Positions 5,330 through 14,302 of a stretch of 17,251 nucleotides of DNA are shown here, in pieces. The stretch's first letter is position 1; every line of letters begins with the position of its first letter. Source of the DNA: Bacteroidota bacterium (GTDB lineage Bacteria; Bacteroidota; Bacteroidia; Chitinophagales; Chitinophagaceae); the NCBI GenBank assembly GCA_023426425.1, contig JAFAAT010000323.1, positions 1 through 17,251 of the forward strand, written 5' to 3'. The translations under genes were made by a program, and so were the position numbers. The notes beneath the pieces were generated by a model. It saw nothing but the letters and a program-made list of their open reading frames with translations. It ran no database searches and was not told the DNA's origin.

Positions 5330-7591
5330 ATGAGAAAAATATTACTTCCAGCCCTATTAGTTGGTTGTGCTGTCACCACTGTTTTAGGGCAAAACATGCC
5401 CATCGGGCAATGGCGGGCTCATATGCCGTACAATGAAGCAGTTGCCGCTGCAACTGACGGAGTGACACTTTACGCTGCCTCTAGGTACAGCTTTTTCACT
5501 TACAACACCGCGCAGGACGAGATCAGTACCTACAGTAAAGTAGAGGGCATGTCCGATGTGGGTATTTCACTCGTCGGGTACGACGCACACAGCGGTTCGT
5601 CCATCATCGTCTATCGTAACGCAAATATTGACCTTTTCAGGGATGAGACCTTTTTCAATATTCCCGATCTAAAGCTCAAAACAATTGCAGGCGCCAAGAA
5701 CGTAAACCATATCCACGTAGAAGCTGATGCCGCTTACCTCAGTACGAGCTTTGGAGTGGTGGTGCTGAACCTGGACAAAAAGGAAACAAAAGAGACTTAT
5801 ACGTTCATGCAGAATGACCAGACTATTGAAGTCTTTTCATTTACCTCTGCAGGAGATCATTTTTACGCCGCCACAGCCGACGGACTTTACCGTGCAAAGA
5901 AAAGCAGTATCAATCTGCAGGACTTCGCCGCCTGGCAAAAGGTTGATGCCCGGACTTCTTTAAGGAAGCTCCTTGCCTTCAATAATCAGCTGGTGGCAGG
6001 CAGTACCGATTCCGTGTTTGCACTTTCAGCTGACAGTCTCCGGTTTGTGCTGTCAACCAATCGCATCATCCGGAACATCGATGCCACAGAACAGGAACTG
6101 TGGATTTCTGAAGAAAACCCTGTTGCGCTGCCAGGCATGGTACGCAAGTTGGATTCAGACCTTTCCCTCACGGATTCGGTAGTCGTATGGGGAAAACCTG
6201 TGGGCGTGCTGACACTGGCAGACGGTGCAATTTGGATCATTGATGAACAGAATGGCATGGGGAAAAAGAATGGCAATGACGTGACCTACCTGAAACCAGG
6301 AGGCCCCGCAAGCGCGTCTGCTTTCGACATAATGCCCTACAACGGCGAGGTCTGGGTGGCACACGGAAGCTATTCCGATGCATTCAACTATCAAAAAAAC
6401 CCCGCAGGAATTTCACGGTATCAGAATGGTGAATGGAAGATTTACAACGGCACTACAGAACCTAAACTTCAGGATGCAACTGATTTTGTAGTCCTTGCCA
6501 GGGATCCTGCAGACGGAACAGTCTATGCCGGGGCCTTTCGCAGCGGTATATTTATAGTCAAGCCTGACGGAACCACACAATTGCTCAAAGACAACACCGG
6601 CTTTTTGGAACCAGCAATTCCTGATCCTTCTGCATACTTTATCGGCGGCCTGGCATTCGACCAGAACAATGTACTGTGGGTAGTGCAGGGTGGCGCTCTC
6701 CATGAGCTCGTAGCCAAAACTCCCGAGGGAAACTGGATTCCAATGCGGGGTGCTGCTTCCGGAATCATTTCTGCGGCCATCATTGTGGATGATTACAACC
6801 AAAAATGGTATCTGACTCCCTATTCAGGGGGAGGTGTTGCCGTGTATGATGACAAAGGAACTCCGGATAACATATCCGATGATGCCTACATCAGGGTATC
6901 AACCTCTGAAGTAGACAACACCGCCTATAGCATTGCGAAAGACCGTACAGGTTCCATTTGGGTGGGTACCGCAAAAGGCATAGGCATTTTTCATTGTCCG
7001 GGCGAAATCCTCGAAGGCACCTGCAAAATTGATCGTCCCATTGTTCAATACGACCAGTTTGCAGGTTACCTGTTTCAGAACGAAAAAGTGAATACGATAG
7101 CAGTGGATGGGGCTAACAGGAAATGGATTGGCACCAACAACGGTGTTTGGTTAATCAGTCCTGATGGTGATAAAATCATTCACAGGTTTACAAGTGAGAA
7201 CAGCCCGCTACCTTCGAATATTGTCCAAAAGATCTCTGTCGACCCCATCACAGGAGATGTGTACATGGGTAGCTCAGATGGCCTGGTTTCCTTCAGAGGC
7301 ACTGCTACCGAAGGGGGCGAGACCAACCAAACCGTCATTACCTTTCCTAATCCCATCCCTTCAGGTTATTCCGGAACAATTGCAATTCGTGGTGTATCAG
7401 AGAATGCAGACGTCAGAATTACCGATATATCTGGTCAACTGGTGTATCGTACCAGGGCTTTGGGTGGACAGGCAGTTTGGAACGGGCTTGACTATACCGG
7501 ACGCCGGCCACAGTCTGGAGTTTACCTGATCTTCGTTACAAACAGGGATGGCTCTCAAACTCACGCAGGCAAAATGGTTTTCATGGAGTAA
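5330..7591 (+). CDS. porZ: PorZ-like type IX secretion component (propeller protein with sorting domain)
   Basis: The 753-residue protein starts with a signal peptide (1-20, ending LGQ). It opens with the IGQWRAHMPYNEA segment typical of the PorZ family, followed by repeated propeller blades of the two-component-regulator type (for example SIWVGTAKGIGIF and KWIGTNNGVWLISPDG). Residues 668-753 form a type A T9SS tail (TFPNPIPSGYSG, ITDISGQLVYR, SGVYLIFVTNRDG). In Porphyromonas gingivalis PorZ sits on the cell surface with PorU, PorV and PorQ, where it handles the anionic lipopolysaccharide attached to cargo; its own tail is kept. Here that role fits two T9SS cargo genes in the same window. recO begins 3 nt after the stop. 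A generic propeller cargo protein is the alternative, but the N-terminal match favours PorZ. Confidence 0.85.
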   Translation: MRKILLPALLVGCAVTTVLGQNMPIGQWRAHMPYNEAVAAATDGVTLYAASRYSFFTYNTAQDEISTYSKVEGMSDVGISLVGYDAHSGSSIIVYRNANIDLFRDETFFNIPDLKLKTIAGAKNVNHIHVEADAAYLSTSFGVVVLNLDKKETKETYTFMQNDQTIEVFSFTSAGDHFYAATADGLYRAKKSSINLQDFAAWQKVDARTSLRKLLAFNNQLVAGSTDSVFALSADSLRFVLSTNRIIRNIDATEQELWISEENPVALPGMVRKLDSDLSLTDSVVVWGKPVGVLTLADGAIWIIDEQNGMGKKNGNDVTYLKPGGPASASAFDIMPYNGEVWVAHGSYSDAFNYQKNPAGISRYQNGEWKIYNGTTEPKLQDATDFVVLARDPADGTVYAGAFRSGIFIVKPDGTTQLLKDNTGFLEPAIPDPSAYFIGGLAFDQNNVLWVVQGGALHELVAKTPEGNWIPMRGAASGIISAAIIVDDYNQKWYLTPYSGGGVAVYDDKGTPDNISDDAYIRVSTSEVDNTAYSIAKDRTGSIWVGTAKGIGIFHCPGEILEGTCKIDRPIVQYDQFAGYLFQNEKVNTIAVDGANRKWIGTNNGVWLISPDGDKIIHRFTSENSPLPSNIVQKISVDPITGDVYMGSSDGLVSFRGTATEGGETNQTVITFPNPIPSGYSGTIAIRGVSENADVRITDISGQLVYRTRALGGQAVWNGLDYTGRRPQSGVYLIFVTNRDGSQTHAGKMVFME

Positions 7592-7594
7592 CTG

Positions 7595-8329
7595 ATGCTG
7601 CAGCACACACGAGGAATAGTCCTTAGGTCCGTGAAGTATGGAGAGTCCAGCCTCATTACCGCCATCTTCACCGAGCATTTTGGAGTACAGTCCTACCTTG
7701 TACAGGGAGTCAGAAGCTCCAAATCACGGAACAATAAAGCGGCTCTTTTGCAACCGGCAAGTTTACTGGAACTAGTCGCCTACCAGAAAGAACAAAAAAA
7801 TCTTCAACGGCTGAAAGAGTTCCAGACCGCCCATATCTATGCCTCCATGCAGGAAGAGGTGGTCAGAAACAGCGTTGCTCTCTTTTCGGTGGAGCTGTTA
7901 TTGAGACTACTCCCCGAGCATGCCCCACAACCTGAACTTTTTAATGCCTGCTTCGAATACTTTATCCAGGTCGACAGAATGCCCATTGACCAATTGGGCA
8001 ACCTTCCTCTCTGGTTTGTGATCTATTGCAGTGATGCTCTGGGCTACGAACTTAAAGGCAACCATTCCACTGAAACTCCTCACCTGCATTTGCAGGAAGG
8101 CGGATATTCCGACCACCCTCCAATCAGCAGACCTTTCGTGAGCGAAGAAGATGGAAAGGCACTTTCTGATCTCCTAAAGGTGGATGATCTGAACGAAGTG
8201 TGGAAAGTATCCATGCATGCCAGCATGAGGTATCGCTTGCTTGACTGGTACCTGGAGTTTCTTCATCAGCACAGTCAGCACCTGGGTACAATAAAATCGC
8301 TTCCTGTACTAAGGGCAATTCTCCATTAG
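7595..8329 (+). CDS. recO: DNA repair protein RecO
   Basis: RecO works with RecR (and RecF) to load RecA on SSB-coated single-stranded DNA. The 244-residue protein has the RecO N-terminal OB domain (LQHTRGIVLRSVKYGESS, VQGVRSSKSRNNKAALLQP) in residues 1-80 and a helical C-terminal region. The four-cysteine zinc finger of Deinococcus-type RecO is absent; only Cys119 and Cys145 remain in the relevant region, as in several other lineages. The ATG lies 3 nt behind the porZ stop, so translation is probably coupled to porZ. The 3' end overlaps the convergent small membrane protein gene by 4 bases. Confidence 0.95.
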   Translation: MLQHTRGIVLRSVKYGESSLITAIFTEHFGVQSYLVQGVRSSKSRNNKAALLQPASLLELVAYQKEQKNLQRLKEFQTAHIYASMQEEVVRNSVALFSVELLLRLLPEHAPQPELFNACFEYFIQVDRMPIDQLGNLPLWFVIYCSDALGYELKGNHSTETPHLHLQEGGYSDHPPISRPFVSEEDGKALSDLLKVDDLNEVWKVSMHASMRYRLLDWYLEFLHQHSQHLGTIKSLPVLRAILH

Positions 8330-8613
8330 GGTTTCTTTCCTATTCCGACACGCGCAAGTAGCTTCCCTATGTAGGAACGGAAGAAACGGAACTGTCCCAG
8401 TGGTATGCTGATGAGCAAAACGCAAAACGGCCAAAGAAGTGTAACCAAAAGAATGTAAAGTACATACCAGAGTGCATTCTTCTCTAGTGGTGTCTGGCTA
8501 AGCAAAAAACGACCCGCATACCCACAAAGACTGCCACCCATGGCAAAGGTGCATAGCACCAGAATAAGCTGAACGTTGTTTACCTTCCATTTATTTTTGA
8601 GTCTTTCGAACAT
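8326..8613 (-). CDS. Small two-helix membrane protein, DUF6787 type
   Basis: The ATG at 8613 is chosen because the MFERLKNKWKVN start matches a small Bacteroidota membrane protein family that I know as DUF6787; an upstream ATG adds 13 unrelated residues. The 95-residue product has an amphipathic basic N-terminus, transmembrane segments at about 14-36 and 46-72, a short GQFRFF motif and a basic C-terminus (KLLARVGIGKKP). Function is unknown. It shares 4 bases with the 3' end of recO and is divergent from the M23 peptidase gene. A TAGATTTG box 36 nt upstream could be its promoter. Confidence 0.75.
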   Translation of the reverse strand: MFERLKNKWKVNNVQLILVLCTFAMGGSLCGYAGRFLLSQTPLEKNALWYVLYILLVTLLWPFCVLLISIPLGQFRFFRSYIGKLLARVGIGKKP

Positions 8614-8649
8614 GGAGCGGGAATAAAAATTGTAATTCTTGACGGTGTG

Positions 8650-8657
8650 CAAATCTA
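8650..8657 (-). promoter_or_regulatory. Putative -7 box TAGATTTG for the DUF6787 gene
   Basis: TAGATTTG on the minus strand is a full match to TAnnTTTG and stands 36 nt before the ATG at 8613, giving a leader of about 30 nt. It lies inside the 56-bp divergent spacer with the M23 gene. A -33 TTTG is not evident. Confidence 0.35.
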
Positions 8658-8669
8658 CTGTATTATAGT

Positions 8670-10406
8670 ATGGCTATGAAAAGAGTAAAAAACTCAACAC
8701 CAATACGATATATTGGCTATTTGTTGCTGTTGCTGACCATCCCCATAGCAGCAGGCGGGCAGGCAAAAGATTATCCTAAAGACTATTTCCGGAATCCTCT
8801 GGACATTCCTATAGTATTGGCTGGCAATTTTGGAGAATGCAGACCCAATCATTTTCACAGTGGTCTGGACATCAAAACCAATAGCAAGGAAAACTACAAA
8901 GTCTATGCAGCAGCTGAAGGTTATGTATCCAGGATTCGGATGGATAAGGGCGGGTTCGGGCATGCGCTCTATGTTACCCACCCAAATGGATTCACTACAG
9001 TCTATGCACACTTGAATGATTTTGCTCCAGCCATCCAGCGCTACCTGAAGCAAAAACAATATGAACTGAAAAGCTGGTCTGTGGATCTCCGTCCTGACTC
9101 GAATGCTCTACCTGTAAAAAAAGGACAGCAAATTGCCTGGAGCGGAAACACAGGTGGCTCTGCAGGACCCCATCTGCATTTTGAGATCCGCGACACAGAA
9201 ACAGAGCACCCTGTAAATCCTCAGCTTTTTGGATTTGAAATCAGTGATACCCGGTCACCTGTCCCTTTGCAGCTTTCCCTTTATGATCTCAACCAAAGTA
9301 TCTACGAACAGCAACCGAAGGTCCTTAGTTATTCCGGGTCCGGGAACTCCTATACCGCACCAGCCACAGAGGTAAGCACATACAAGCTTGGCATTGGTGT
9401 ACATGTTAATGACTTTATGAACGGCAGTACCAACACCCTGAATTTCTATACCGCACGTTGGTTCAAAGACGATAGCCTGCAGGGCATGATTCGCCTGGAG
9501 GATATCAGTTATGACCTGACAAGATATCTGCATGCCTATGTAGACTACAAACTTAGAAAGCAAACCAACAACTGGTTTCAGTTACTGTTCATGCTCCCCG
9601 GGAATAAACTGGATGTAGTCTATCCACAATTGAATGAAACCAAAGGCGTGATTACTCTCGAAGAGGGGAAAACCCACAGGATACGAATTGAACTTTCAGA
9701 CGCCCCAGGCAATAAGACAACGATCGCATTCGAAGTAAAGGGTGGCACCGGCAAGAAATCCTCAAGCTGCGACAATCTGTTTCAACCTGGCAAGTTCCAT
9801 ACAGTGGAACATCCAAACCTTAGATTCACCCTCAGTGACCAGGACCTGTATGATGCCATCTGCTTTAGCTTCGATAGTGTCACAGATGTAAAGAGTCTGT
9901 CCAACCGGTACAAAATTCACCAGCCTACGGTACCAGTGCACGGCTATTTCGATCTTCATCTAAAGCCAAATAAGCTGGTGCCCTTCAACCTGAGAGATAA
10001 GGTTGTCCTCATGTTCACAGAAGGTAAAGCCGAATCAGGTAAGGCTGCAAGCTTTGACAATGGCTGGTACAAAGCATCCGTACGAAACTTTGGAACTTAC
10101 TGGCTCGTGACGGATACCATTGCTCCCACCATTACACCGCAACAACCGCAGGGCGCAGACCTCACCAAAGCAAAAACGATTACTTTCACTGTAAAGGAAA
10201 ACCTGACTTCAGTGGCATCATTCAACGCAGAGCTTTTACTTAATGGTGGAGAAAACCAGGTACAGTGGCTGGCCTTCGAACCGAGAGGTGATCGCTTCTT
10301 TTATACCTTTGATGAGCATTGCCCGCCCGGTGATCACCGGCTGCAGGTTACAGTTGCTGACGAAAACGGCAACAAGTACTCACTCATCTATCGTTTTAGA
10401 CGCTAA
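8670..10406 (+). CDS. M23 family metallopeptidase (LytM-like), secreted
   Basis: M23 enzymes are zinc peptidases that cut peptidoglycan cross-links. The 578-residue protein has a signal peptide or single membrane anchor at about 14-30 and a complete M23 core at about 48-190: zinc ligands His63 and Asp67 in HSGLD, a YAHL strand with His114, and the HxH motif PHLHFEI with His168 and His170. Between YAHL and the GQQIAWSGNTGG strand there is an insert of about 25 residues (around 120-148) compared with LytM. About 390 further residues look beta-rich, with no recognised domain. All catalytic residues are present, so it should be active. The start may be the second ATG, 6 nt on. The peroxiredoxin gene follows after 2 nt. 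Confidence 0.88.
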   Translation: MAMKRVKNSTPIRYIGYLLLLLTIPIAAGGQAKDYPKDYFRNPLDIPIVLAGNFGECRPNHFHSGLDIKTNSKENYKVYAAAEGYVSRIRMDKGGFGHALYVTHPNGFTTVYAHLNDFAPAIQRYLKQKQYELKSWSVDLRPDSNALPVKKGQQIAWSGNTGGSAGPHLHFEIRDTETEHPVNPQLFGFEISDTRSPVPLQLSLYDLNQSIYEQQPKVLSYSGSGNSYTAPATEVSTYKLGIGVHVNDFMNGSTNTLNFYTARWFKDDSLQGMIRLEDISYDLTRYLHAYVDYKLRKQTNNWFQLLFMLPGNKLDVVYPQLNETKGVITLEEGKTHRIRIELSDAPGNKTTIAFEVKGGTGKKSSSCDNLFQPGKFHTVEHPNLRFTLSDQDLYDAICFSFDSVTDVKSLSNRYKIHQPTVPVHGYFDLHLKPNKLVPFNLRDKVVLMFTEGKAESGKAASFDNGWYKASVRNFGTYWLVTDTIAPTITPQQPQGADLTKAKTITFTVKENLTSVASFNAELLLNGGENQVQWLAFEPRGDRFFYTFDEHCPPGDHRLQVTVADENGNKYSLIYRFRR

Positions 10407-10408
10407 CA

Positions 10409-10870
10409 ATGGCACTCAGGAAAGGATCAAAAGCACCGGATTTCTCCGTCACCAATCAGGATGGTGAACTGGTATCATTAAAGGATTATCGGGGTAAAAA
10501 GCTTGCGCTTTTCTTCTACCCAAAGGATAACACGCCCACCTGCACTACACAGGCCTGCAATCTTAGAGATAATATCGGGCTGCTTAAGAAAAAGGGAATT
10601 GAAGTCATCGGCGTCAGCGCGGACAGTGAAAAGAAGCACAAGAATTTCGAAAAGAAGTTCTCACTGCCGTTTCCTCTACTGGCAGACACAGACCAGAAAC
10701 TGGTAAATGCCTACGGAGTATGGGGAGAAAAAACCATGTTTGGCAGAAACTATATGGGTATTCGCAGAACTACCTTCCTCATCAATGAGCAGGGAAAGAT
10801 CGCCCACATCATCGACAAAGTGAATGCATCAGATCATGCAAAACAGATACTGGATCTTTGGAAACTCTGA
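10409..10870 (+). CDS. bcp: Thioredoxin-dependent peroxiredoxin, Bcp/PrxQ type
   Basis: Bcp reduces hydrogen peroxide and organic hydroperoxides with electrons from thioredoxin. The 153-residue protein shows the family N-terminus (KGSKAPDFSV), the peroxidatic Cys45 in PTCTTQAC and the resolving Cys50 five residues on, which makes it an atypical two-Cys PrxQ; the conserved Arg in GIRRTTFLI follows. No signal peptide, so it is cytoplasmic. The start lies 2 nt after the M23 stop, hence one operon. Its stop is directly adjacent to the stop of the convergent DUF5686 gene. Confidence 0.95.
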   Translation: MALRKGSKAPDFSVTNQDGELVSLKDYRGKKLALFFYPKDNTPTCTTQACNLRDNIGLLKKKGIEVIGVSADSEKKHKNFEKKFSLPFPLLADTDQKLVNAYGVWGEKTMFGRNYMGIRRTTFLINEQGKIAHIIDKVNASDHAKQILDLWKL

Positions 10871-13585
10871 TCAGAAATCAAACCTGACACTACCAAAGAT
10901 GCCAAAGTATTTGTCATTAGACTCTCCCGGCAAAAGCTCCGGTGAAAGCCTCCACACAAAGTTGATCATGAATACCTGTAGGATATTACCAATACCGGTA
11001 CTCACTTCGATATAGGGCACTGTGTTCAGCGTCCTGAACGTGTAGCCTTTATCCAGGTTGAGCAACCGGTTCGCTTCGCTCATATTCCCATAAAGCACCT
11101 TCCCACCCCAGAACTGCCTGAGCTTAGCCTTTTTCAGCAAAGGAATATAGTTAAAGATTCCTTCACCAATTGAATGTTCAAAGTTGATTCCTGCGTATTC
11201 ATCACTGATAAACTCAAAACGGTTCATCATGTTGAATGCATGTTTATTGTAGTAGTAAAACTCATTGCCCGGATGCACTTCCAGCAATGTATAGGGCAAG
11301 GTGCCAAAGTACTTGCCGGCAAATACGTTGTAGTAAATCTCACCAAGCGGTGGTATATCAAGATTGTCAGACACACTCATGGTCACCTTGTGATATTCAT
11401 AACCGCTCCTGAGCACGCCCTTCAGCCCCATACCATATCTCATCTCCAGGATGGGATATTTGCTTTTGATGCTGATCCTTTTGTACGGACCTTCAACATA
11501 CTTTTCTTTATAGGCAAATCGAAGTCTCAGATTCACTTCAGTGTTCACTACATGGTCAGTTGATTTTCCTGCATCATCAGTGAAGATGGTTTTGTCCGGC
11601 AGTGGTTCAAATGGATTGATATCCTTGTGGATTAGGCTCAGCATATGACTGAATCCGCTGAAGTACTCCTTATAAAACTCCAGTCGGGTATCTTCAGTGA
11701 AGAGCAGCTTCCAGGGGATGCCACCTTTTCTGAAGTAATTGGCAAACAGGTTGTCATTCTTTACCTCGTCATAGTAGCTCGTACTCCGGTCCAGATCACG
11801 CGTATGGGTAGCATTCAGGTACATTCTTGGATGTCGCTTCAGAATCCAGAATACTTCGCCATTATACTTCAGATCCTCATCTTTGGTTCCGTATGCTACG
11901 TACCCCTGCAATTTAATGTCCTTAAACAATTTTGGTGTAGTACCCAATGAAAGTCTGAAACGGTTGCCCTCAAATGGATTGCTGCTATACACATTCCATA
12001 CGGGACCTACCTCAATCTTGCCAAGCTCCACTTTCCCCGTTGCCAGAAACTTGATCATACTTTTATATCGCGTAAACAGCGGCATACTTTGAAGGGTATC
12101 GATCATTTGATAAATAGCCTTCTCATTGTTGGATAGTGAGTCGTGCCGTGCAGTAGCCCAAAATTCATCACTCGTCTCCCGGGCGGTATCTGCGATGATC
12201 ACATCCTGTTTAATCTTTGGGTCATTTAATACATGGGTCACCGAAGGATCGTTGACTACTATGTCCTTATAAGAAGTCGTCTTTCTTCCTATAAAACCAG
12301 GCAGGTTAATCTTATAAGGCATTGAGAAATTCGCTACAAACTTATCTTTCACCGGAAACCAAAGCGTATCGTTTATAGGTGCGAATTCCTGGTAAAGACT
12401 CACACGTGTAACCCAGTTGATGTTGGCATCTTTGGGTACCTCCAAAGACATTCGTTGTATTGCGAACAAAGAATCCACTACCCAAAAGTCACCATAGAAT
12501 GTGTTTTCTCCTGCGCGCCGGGGCTGGAACTGCACCAGTATGATATTATGCCCGTAGGCCTGCTGTGTATCCTTGATCTTGTAATTATAATAGAACAAAC
12601 CCTGGTTGCCGATCGGACTTGCAAACTCCTTTCCAAGCACCGGGATAAAGTTGTCGTAGACATTGATGTTCTGGTACATGGTACCCATAAAGCCGGTGAC
12701 ACTCTCATTTTTAAAGCCCTTGATCTGGCTGGCTTTGATAAATTCCCTCGTTTTCTTCGGCTCTCTTTGAAAATAGTAGTCGGCCAAGGTCTCAGTCAGG
12801 TAGAGCGGAAGAAAAGGTGTTTCTTCAGAAGTAGTGTCAAGGTTGTCGTAAATGAAGCTGAACTGCTTCATATAGGGGATGGGTAGCTTCTCGAACTGTT
12901 CCCTTGTAAGGCGCTCAAGATCTATTTCCAGCTTGTTGTAGCTCTCGTATTTATAGTTGCTGGTCCGGTCAGGATTATTAACCGGCTTCCTCGCGATGAT
13001 GTTATTCAAGAGTACTACTACAGGATCTTCATATTTAAAGACAAACTCCTCAAGCGTGTTGTCCGCCCGCTCTAATTCGATAATAAAGTTTTGCTGCGCA
13101 AGGTCGGCATTCAAACGTCTCTTCCCGTCTTCATAGCCGATTGCCTGTACATGTATGGTGTCAGAAGGTAGTTTTTGAACCCTCAATTCAAAATGGCCGT
13201 CTACGTCCGCAGCAGTGCCATCAGACGTGCCGGGAAAGAAAACTGTCGCGAACGGAATGCCTTCACCTGTACCCTTGTCCCTCACAGTTCCTCGGATCTT
13301 GTAGGAAACAGGAAGTGCTGTGCGCTTTTTCAGCTTCGCAGAATCTGCAGGTGAAAACTCTATGACGAACCTCCCGCTGCTGTCCGACGTACTATCTGTG
13401 TTGGCAATGATAGGGGGCAGCACCCTGTAGGAATCGGCTACTGAAACCAGGCTGTCTATCAGCCGGGCAAGGGAGTCAGGCAGGGGCTCAAATACCGGAG
13501 GCTGCACTTGCGCAAATGCAGGCTTGGCTGCCAGGGCAAACCAACTTCCAATTAAAATAAAAAATAGGATCTTCCGAAACGACAT
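10871..13585 (-). CDS. DUF5686 outer-membrane protein with carboxypeptidase-like regulatory domain
   Basis: The 904-residue protein begins at the ATG 13583-13585 (MSFRKILFFILIG), giving a signal peptide ending near AFAQ; an upstream GTG start adds MFEKP only. Residues about 95-170 form a carboxypeptidase D regulatory-like beta-sandwich (IRGTVRDKGTGEGIPFATV, GTAADVDGHFELRV), as in TonB-dependent receptors. The rest matches the Bacteroidota DUF5686 family (KYESYNKLEIDL near 215, FYGDFWVVDSLFAIQR in the middle). The C-terminal half is rich in alternating aromatic strands and ends in Phe (SVRFDF), as for an outer-membrane beta-barrel. There is no TonB box or plug, so it is not a SusC-type receptor. 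Function is unknown. It is a single gene, with its stop abutting that of bcp. Confidence 0.85.
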   Translation of the reverse strand: MSFRKILFFILIGSWFALAAKPAFAQVQPPVFEPLPDSLARLIDSLVSVADSYRVLPPIIANTDSTSDSSGRFVIEFSPADSAKLKKRTALPVSYKIRGTVRDKGTGEGIPFATVFFPGTSDGTAADVDGHFELRVQKLPSDTIHVQAIGYEDGKRRLNADLAQQNFIIELERADNTLEEFVFKYEDPVVVLLNNIIARKPVNNPDRTSNYKYESYNKLEIDLERLTREQFEKLPIPYMKQFSFIYDNLDTTSEETPFLPLYLTETLADYYFQREPKKTREFIKASQIKGFKNESVTGFMGTMYQNINVYDNFIPVLGKEFASPIGNQGLFYYNYKIKDTQQAYGHNIILVQFQPRRAGENTFYGDFWVVDSLFAIQRMSLEVPKDANINWVTRVSLYQEFAPINDTLWFPVKDKFVANFSMPYKINLPGFIGRKTTSYKDIVVNDPSVTHVLNDPKIKQDVIIADTARETSDEFWATARHDSLSNNEKAIYQMIDTLQSMPLFTRYKSMIKFLATGKVELGKIEVGPVWNVYSSNPFEGNRFRLSLGTTPKLFKDIKLQGYVAYGTKDEDLKYNGEVFWILKRHPRMYLNATHTRDLDRSTSYYDEVKNDNLFANYFRKGGIPWKLLFTEDTRLEFYKEYFSGFSHMLSLIHKDINPFEPLPDKTIFTDDAGKSTDHVVNTEVNLRLRFAYKEKYVEGPYKRISIKSKYPILEMRYGMGLKGVLRSGYEYHKVTMSVSDNLDIPPLGEIYYNVFAGKYFGTLPYTLLEVHPGNEFYYYNKHAFNMMNRFEFISDEYAGINFEHSIGEGIFNYIPLLKKAKLRQFWGGKVLYGNMSEANRLLNLDKGYTFRTLNTVPYIEVSTGIGNILQVFMINFVWRLSPELLPGESNDKYFGIFGSVRFDF

Positions 13586-13740
13586 AGGTTTTTCAAACAC
13601 ACCCGGGGGCAGGTAAATGTTATAAAATATTTGTTAGTAGCCTGTTTGTAAAGATATTCATTGCATACATACCATAGCAAACAGCAGACCAAAATACCTC
13701 TGACAATCAATACCCTCAATAGATTATCTGGAAACACAGC

Positions 13741-13748
13741 TATATTTA
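13741..13748 (+). promoter_or_regulatory. Putative -7 box TATATTTA for the cysteine-cluster gene
   Basis: TATATTTA matches TAnnTTTG at seven of eight positions and lies 8 nt before the ATG at 13757. With the usual spacing the transcript would begin only a few bases before the start codon. No -33 match was recognised. Confidence 0.35.
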
Positions 13749-13756
13749 CAGCAGTT

Positions 13757-14257
13757 ATGGACTTGCAGAGATTCAGGCGTTCCGCCGCCCGTAAAAAAGG
13801 ACAGCTCGCGGCTTTTCTTAAAAAGCTGGATGATATAGTTCCCGAAGACCTGCCTAAGCTGGTCAAGGAAACTGATCACACCGTTTGGCAGGATGTAGAC
13901 TGTATGGAATGTGCCAACTGCTGCAAAACCATGACGCCTACTTTTCGCAAATCAGATATTGTCCGGATAGCAGCACATCTGCAAATGTCACCAAAGGCTT
14001 TTGCCGACAAATGGCTCTTCAAAGAAGAGGACACAGGCGACTGGGTAAATAAAATCCAGCCCTGCCAGTTTCTCGTCGACAATAAGTGCTCCATCTATGA
14101 GGTGCGCCCAAAAGACTGTGCAGAGTTCCCGCATCATAACAAAAAGCCTTTCGATGCCTACAACGACACCTTCACCAACAATGTCGACAAATGTCCTGCC
14201 ACCTTCCTGCTGGTAGAGCGGCTGCGTAAAAGAGTCGAAGCAGACTATGAATGGTAA
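13757..14257 (+). CDS. YkgJ-family cysteine-cluster protein (putative Zn/Fe-binding)
   Basis: The start is set at the ATG 13757 (MDLQRFRRSA), giving 166 residues; an earlier in-frame ATG would add 32 residues of non-family sequence across the promoter-like box. The YkgJ/UPF0153 cysteine pattern is complete: Cys49, 52, 55 and 56 in CMECANCCK, then Cys103, Cys111 and Cys121 in CQFLVDNKCSIYEVRPKDC, and Cys146. Family members are thought to chelate zinc or an iron-sulfur cluster, and a relative (FliB) methylates flagellin lysines; no substrate can be named here. Single gene, convergent with the T9SS cargo gene, with a strong hairpin between them. Confidence 0.85.
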   Translation: MDLQRFRRSAARKKGQLAAFLKKLDDIVPEDLPKLVKETDHTVWQDVDCMECANCCKTMTPTFRKSDIVRIAAHLQMSPKAFADKWLFKEEDTGDWVNKIQPCQFLVDNKCSIYEVRPKDCAEFPHHNKKPFDAYNDTFTNNVDKCPATFLLVERLRKRVEADYEW

Positions 14258-14279
14258 AGGCCGGCCCGGGGCCAGCCTT
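14257..14279. terminator. GC-rich hairpin between convergent genes, possible bidirectional terminator
   Basis: AAGGC (14257-14261) pairs with GCCTT (14275-14279) and GGCC (14263-14266) with GGCC (14270-14273), with one C/A mismatch and a 3-nt CGG loop. The stem starts at the last base of the cysteine-cluster stop codon. Neither side has a proper T tract (only TTT on the minus strand), so efficiency is uncertain. Confidence 0.5.
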
Positions 14280-14302
14280 CTGGAAACACAGCCTGATCTT
14301 CT

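Noticed and set aside
4930..5403. 157-codon frame on the minus strand over purN and the porZ start
   Set aside because: Shadow of purN and of the porZ signal peptide; no family match.
8639..8666. E. coli-type promoter TTGACG, 16 bp, TATTAT before the M23 gene
   Set aside because: Good match on paper, but the primary sigma factor of Bacteroidota does not use this consensus; probably coincidence in AT-rich DNA.
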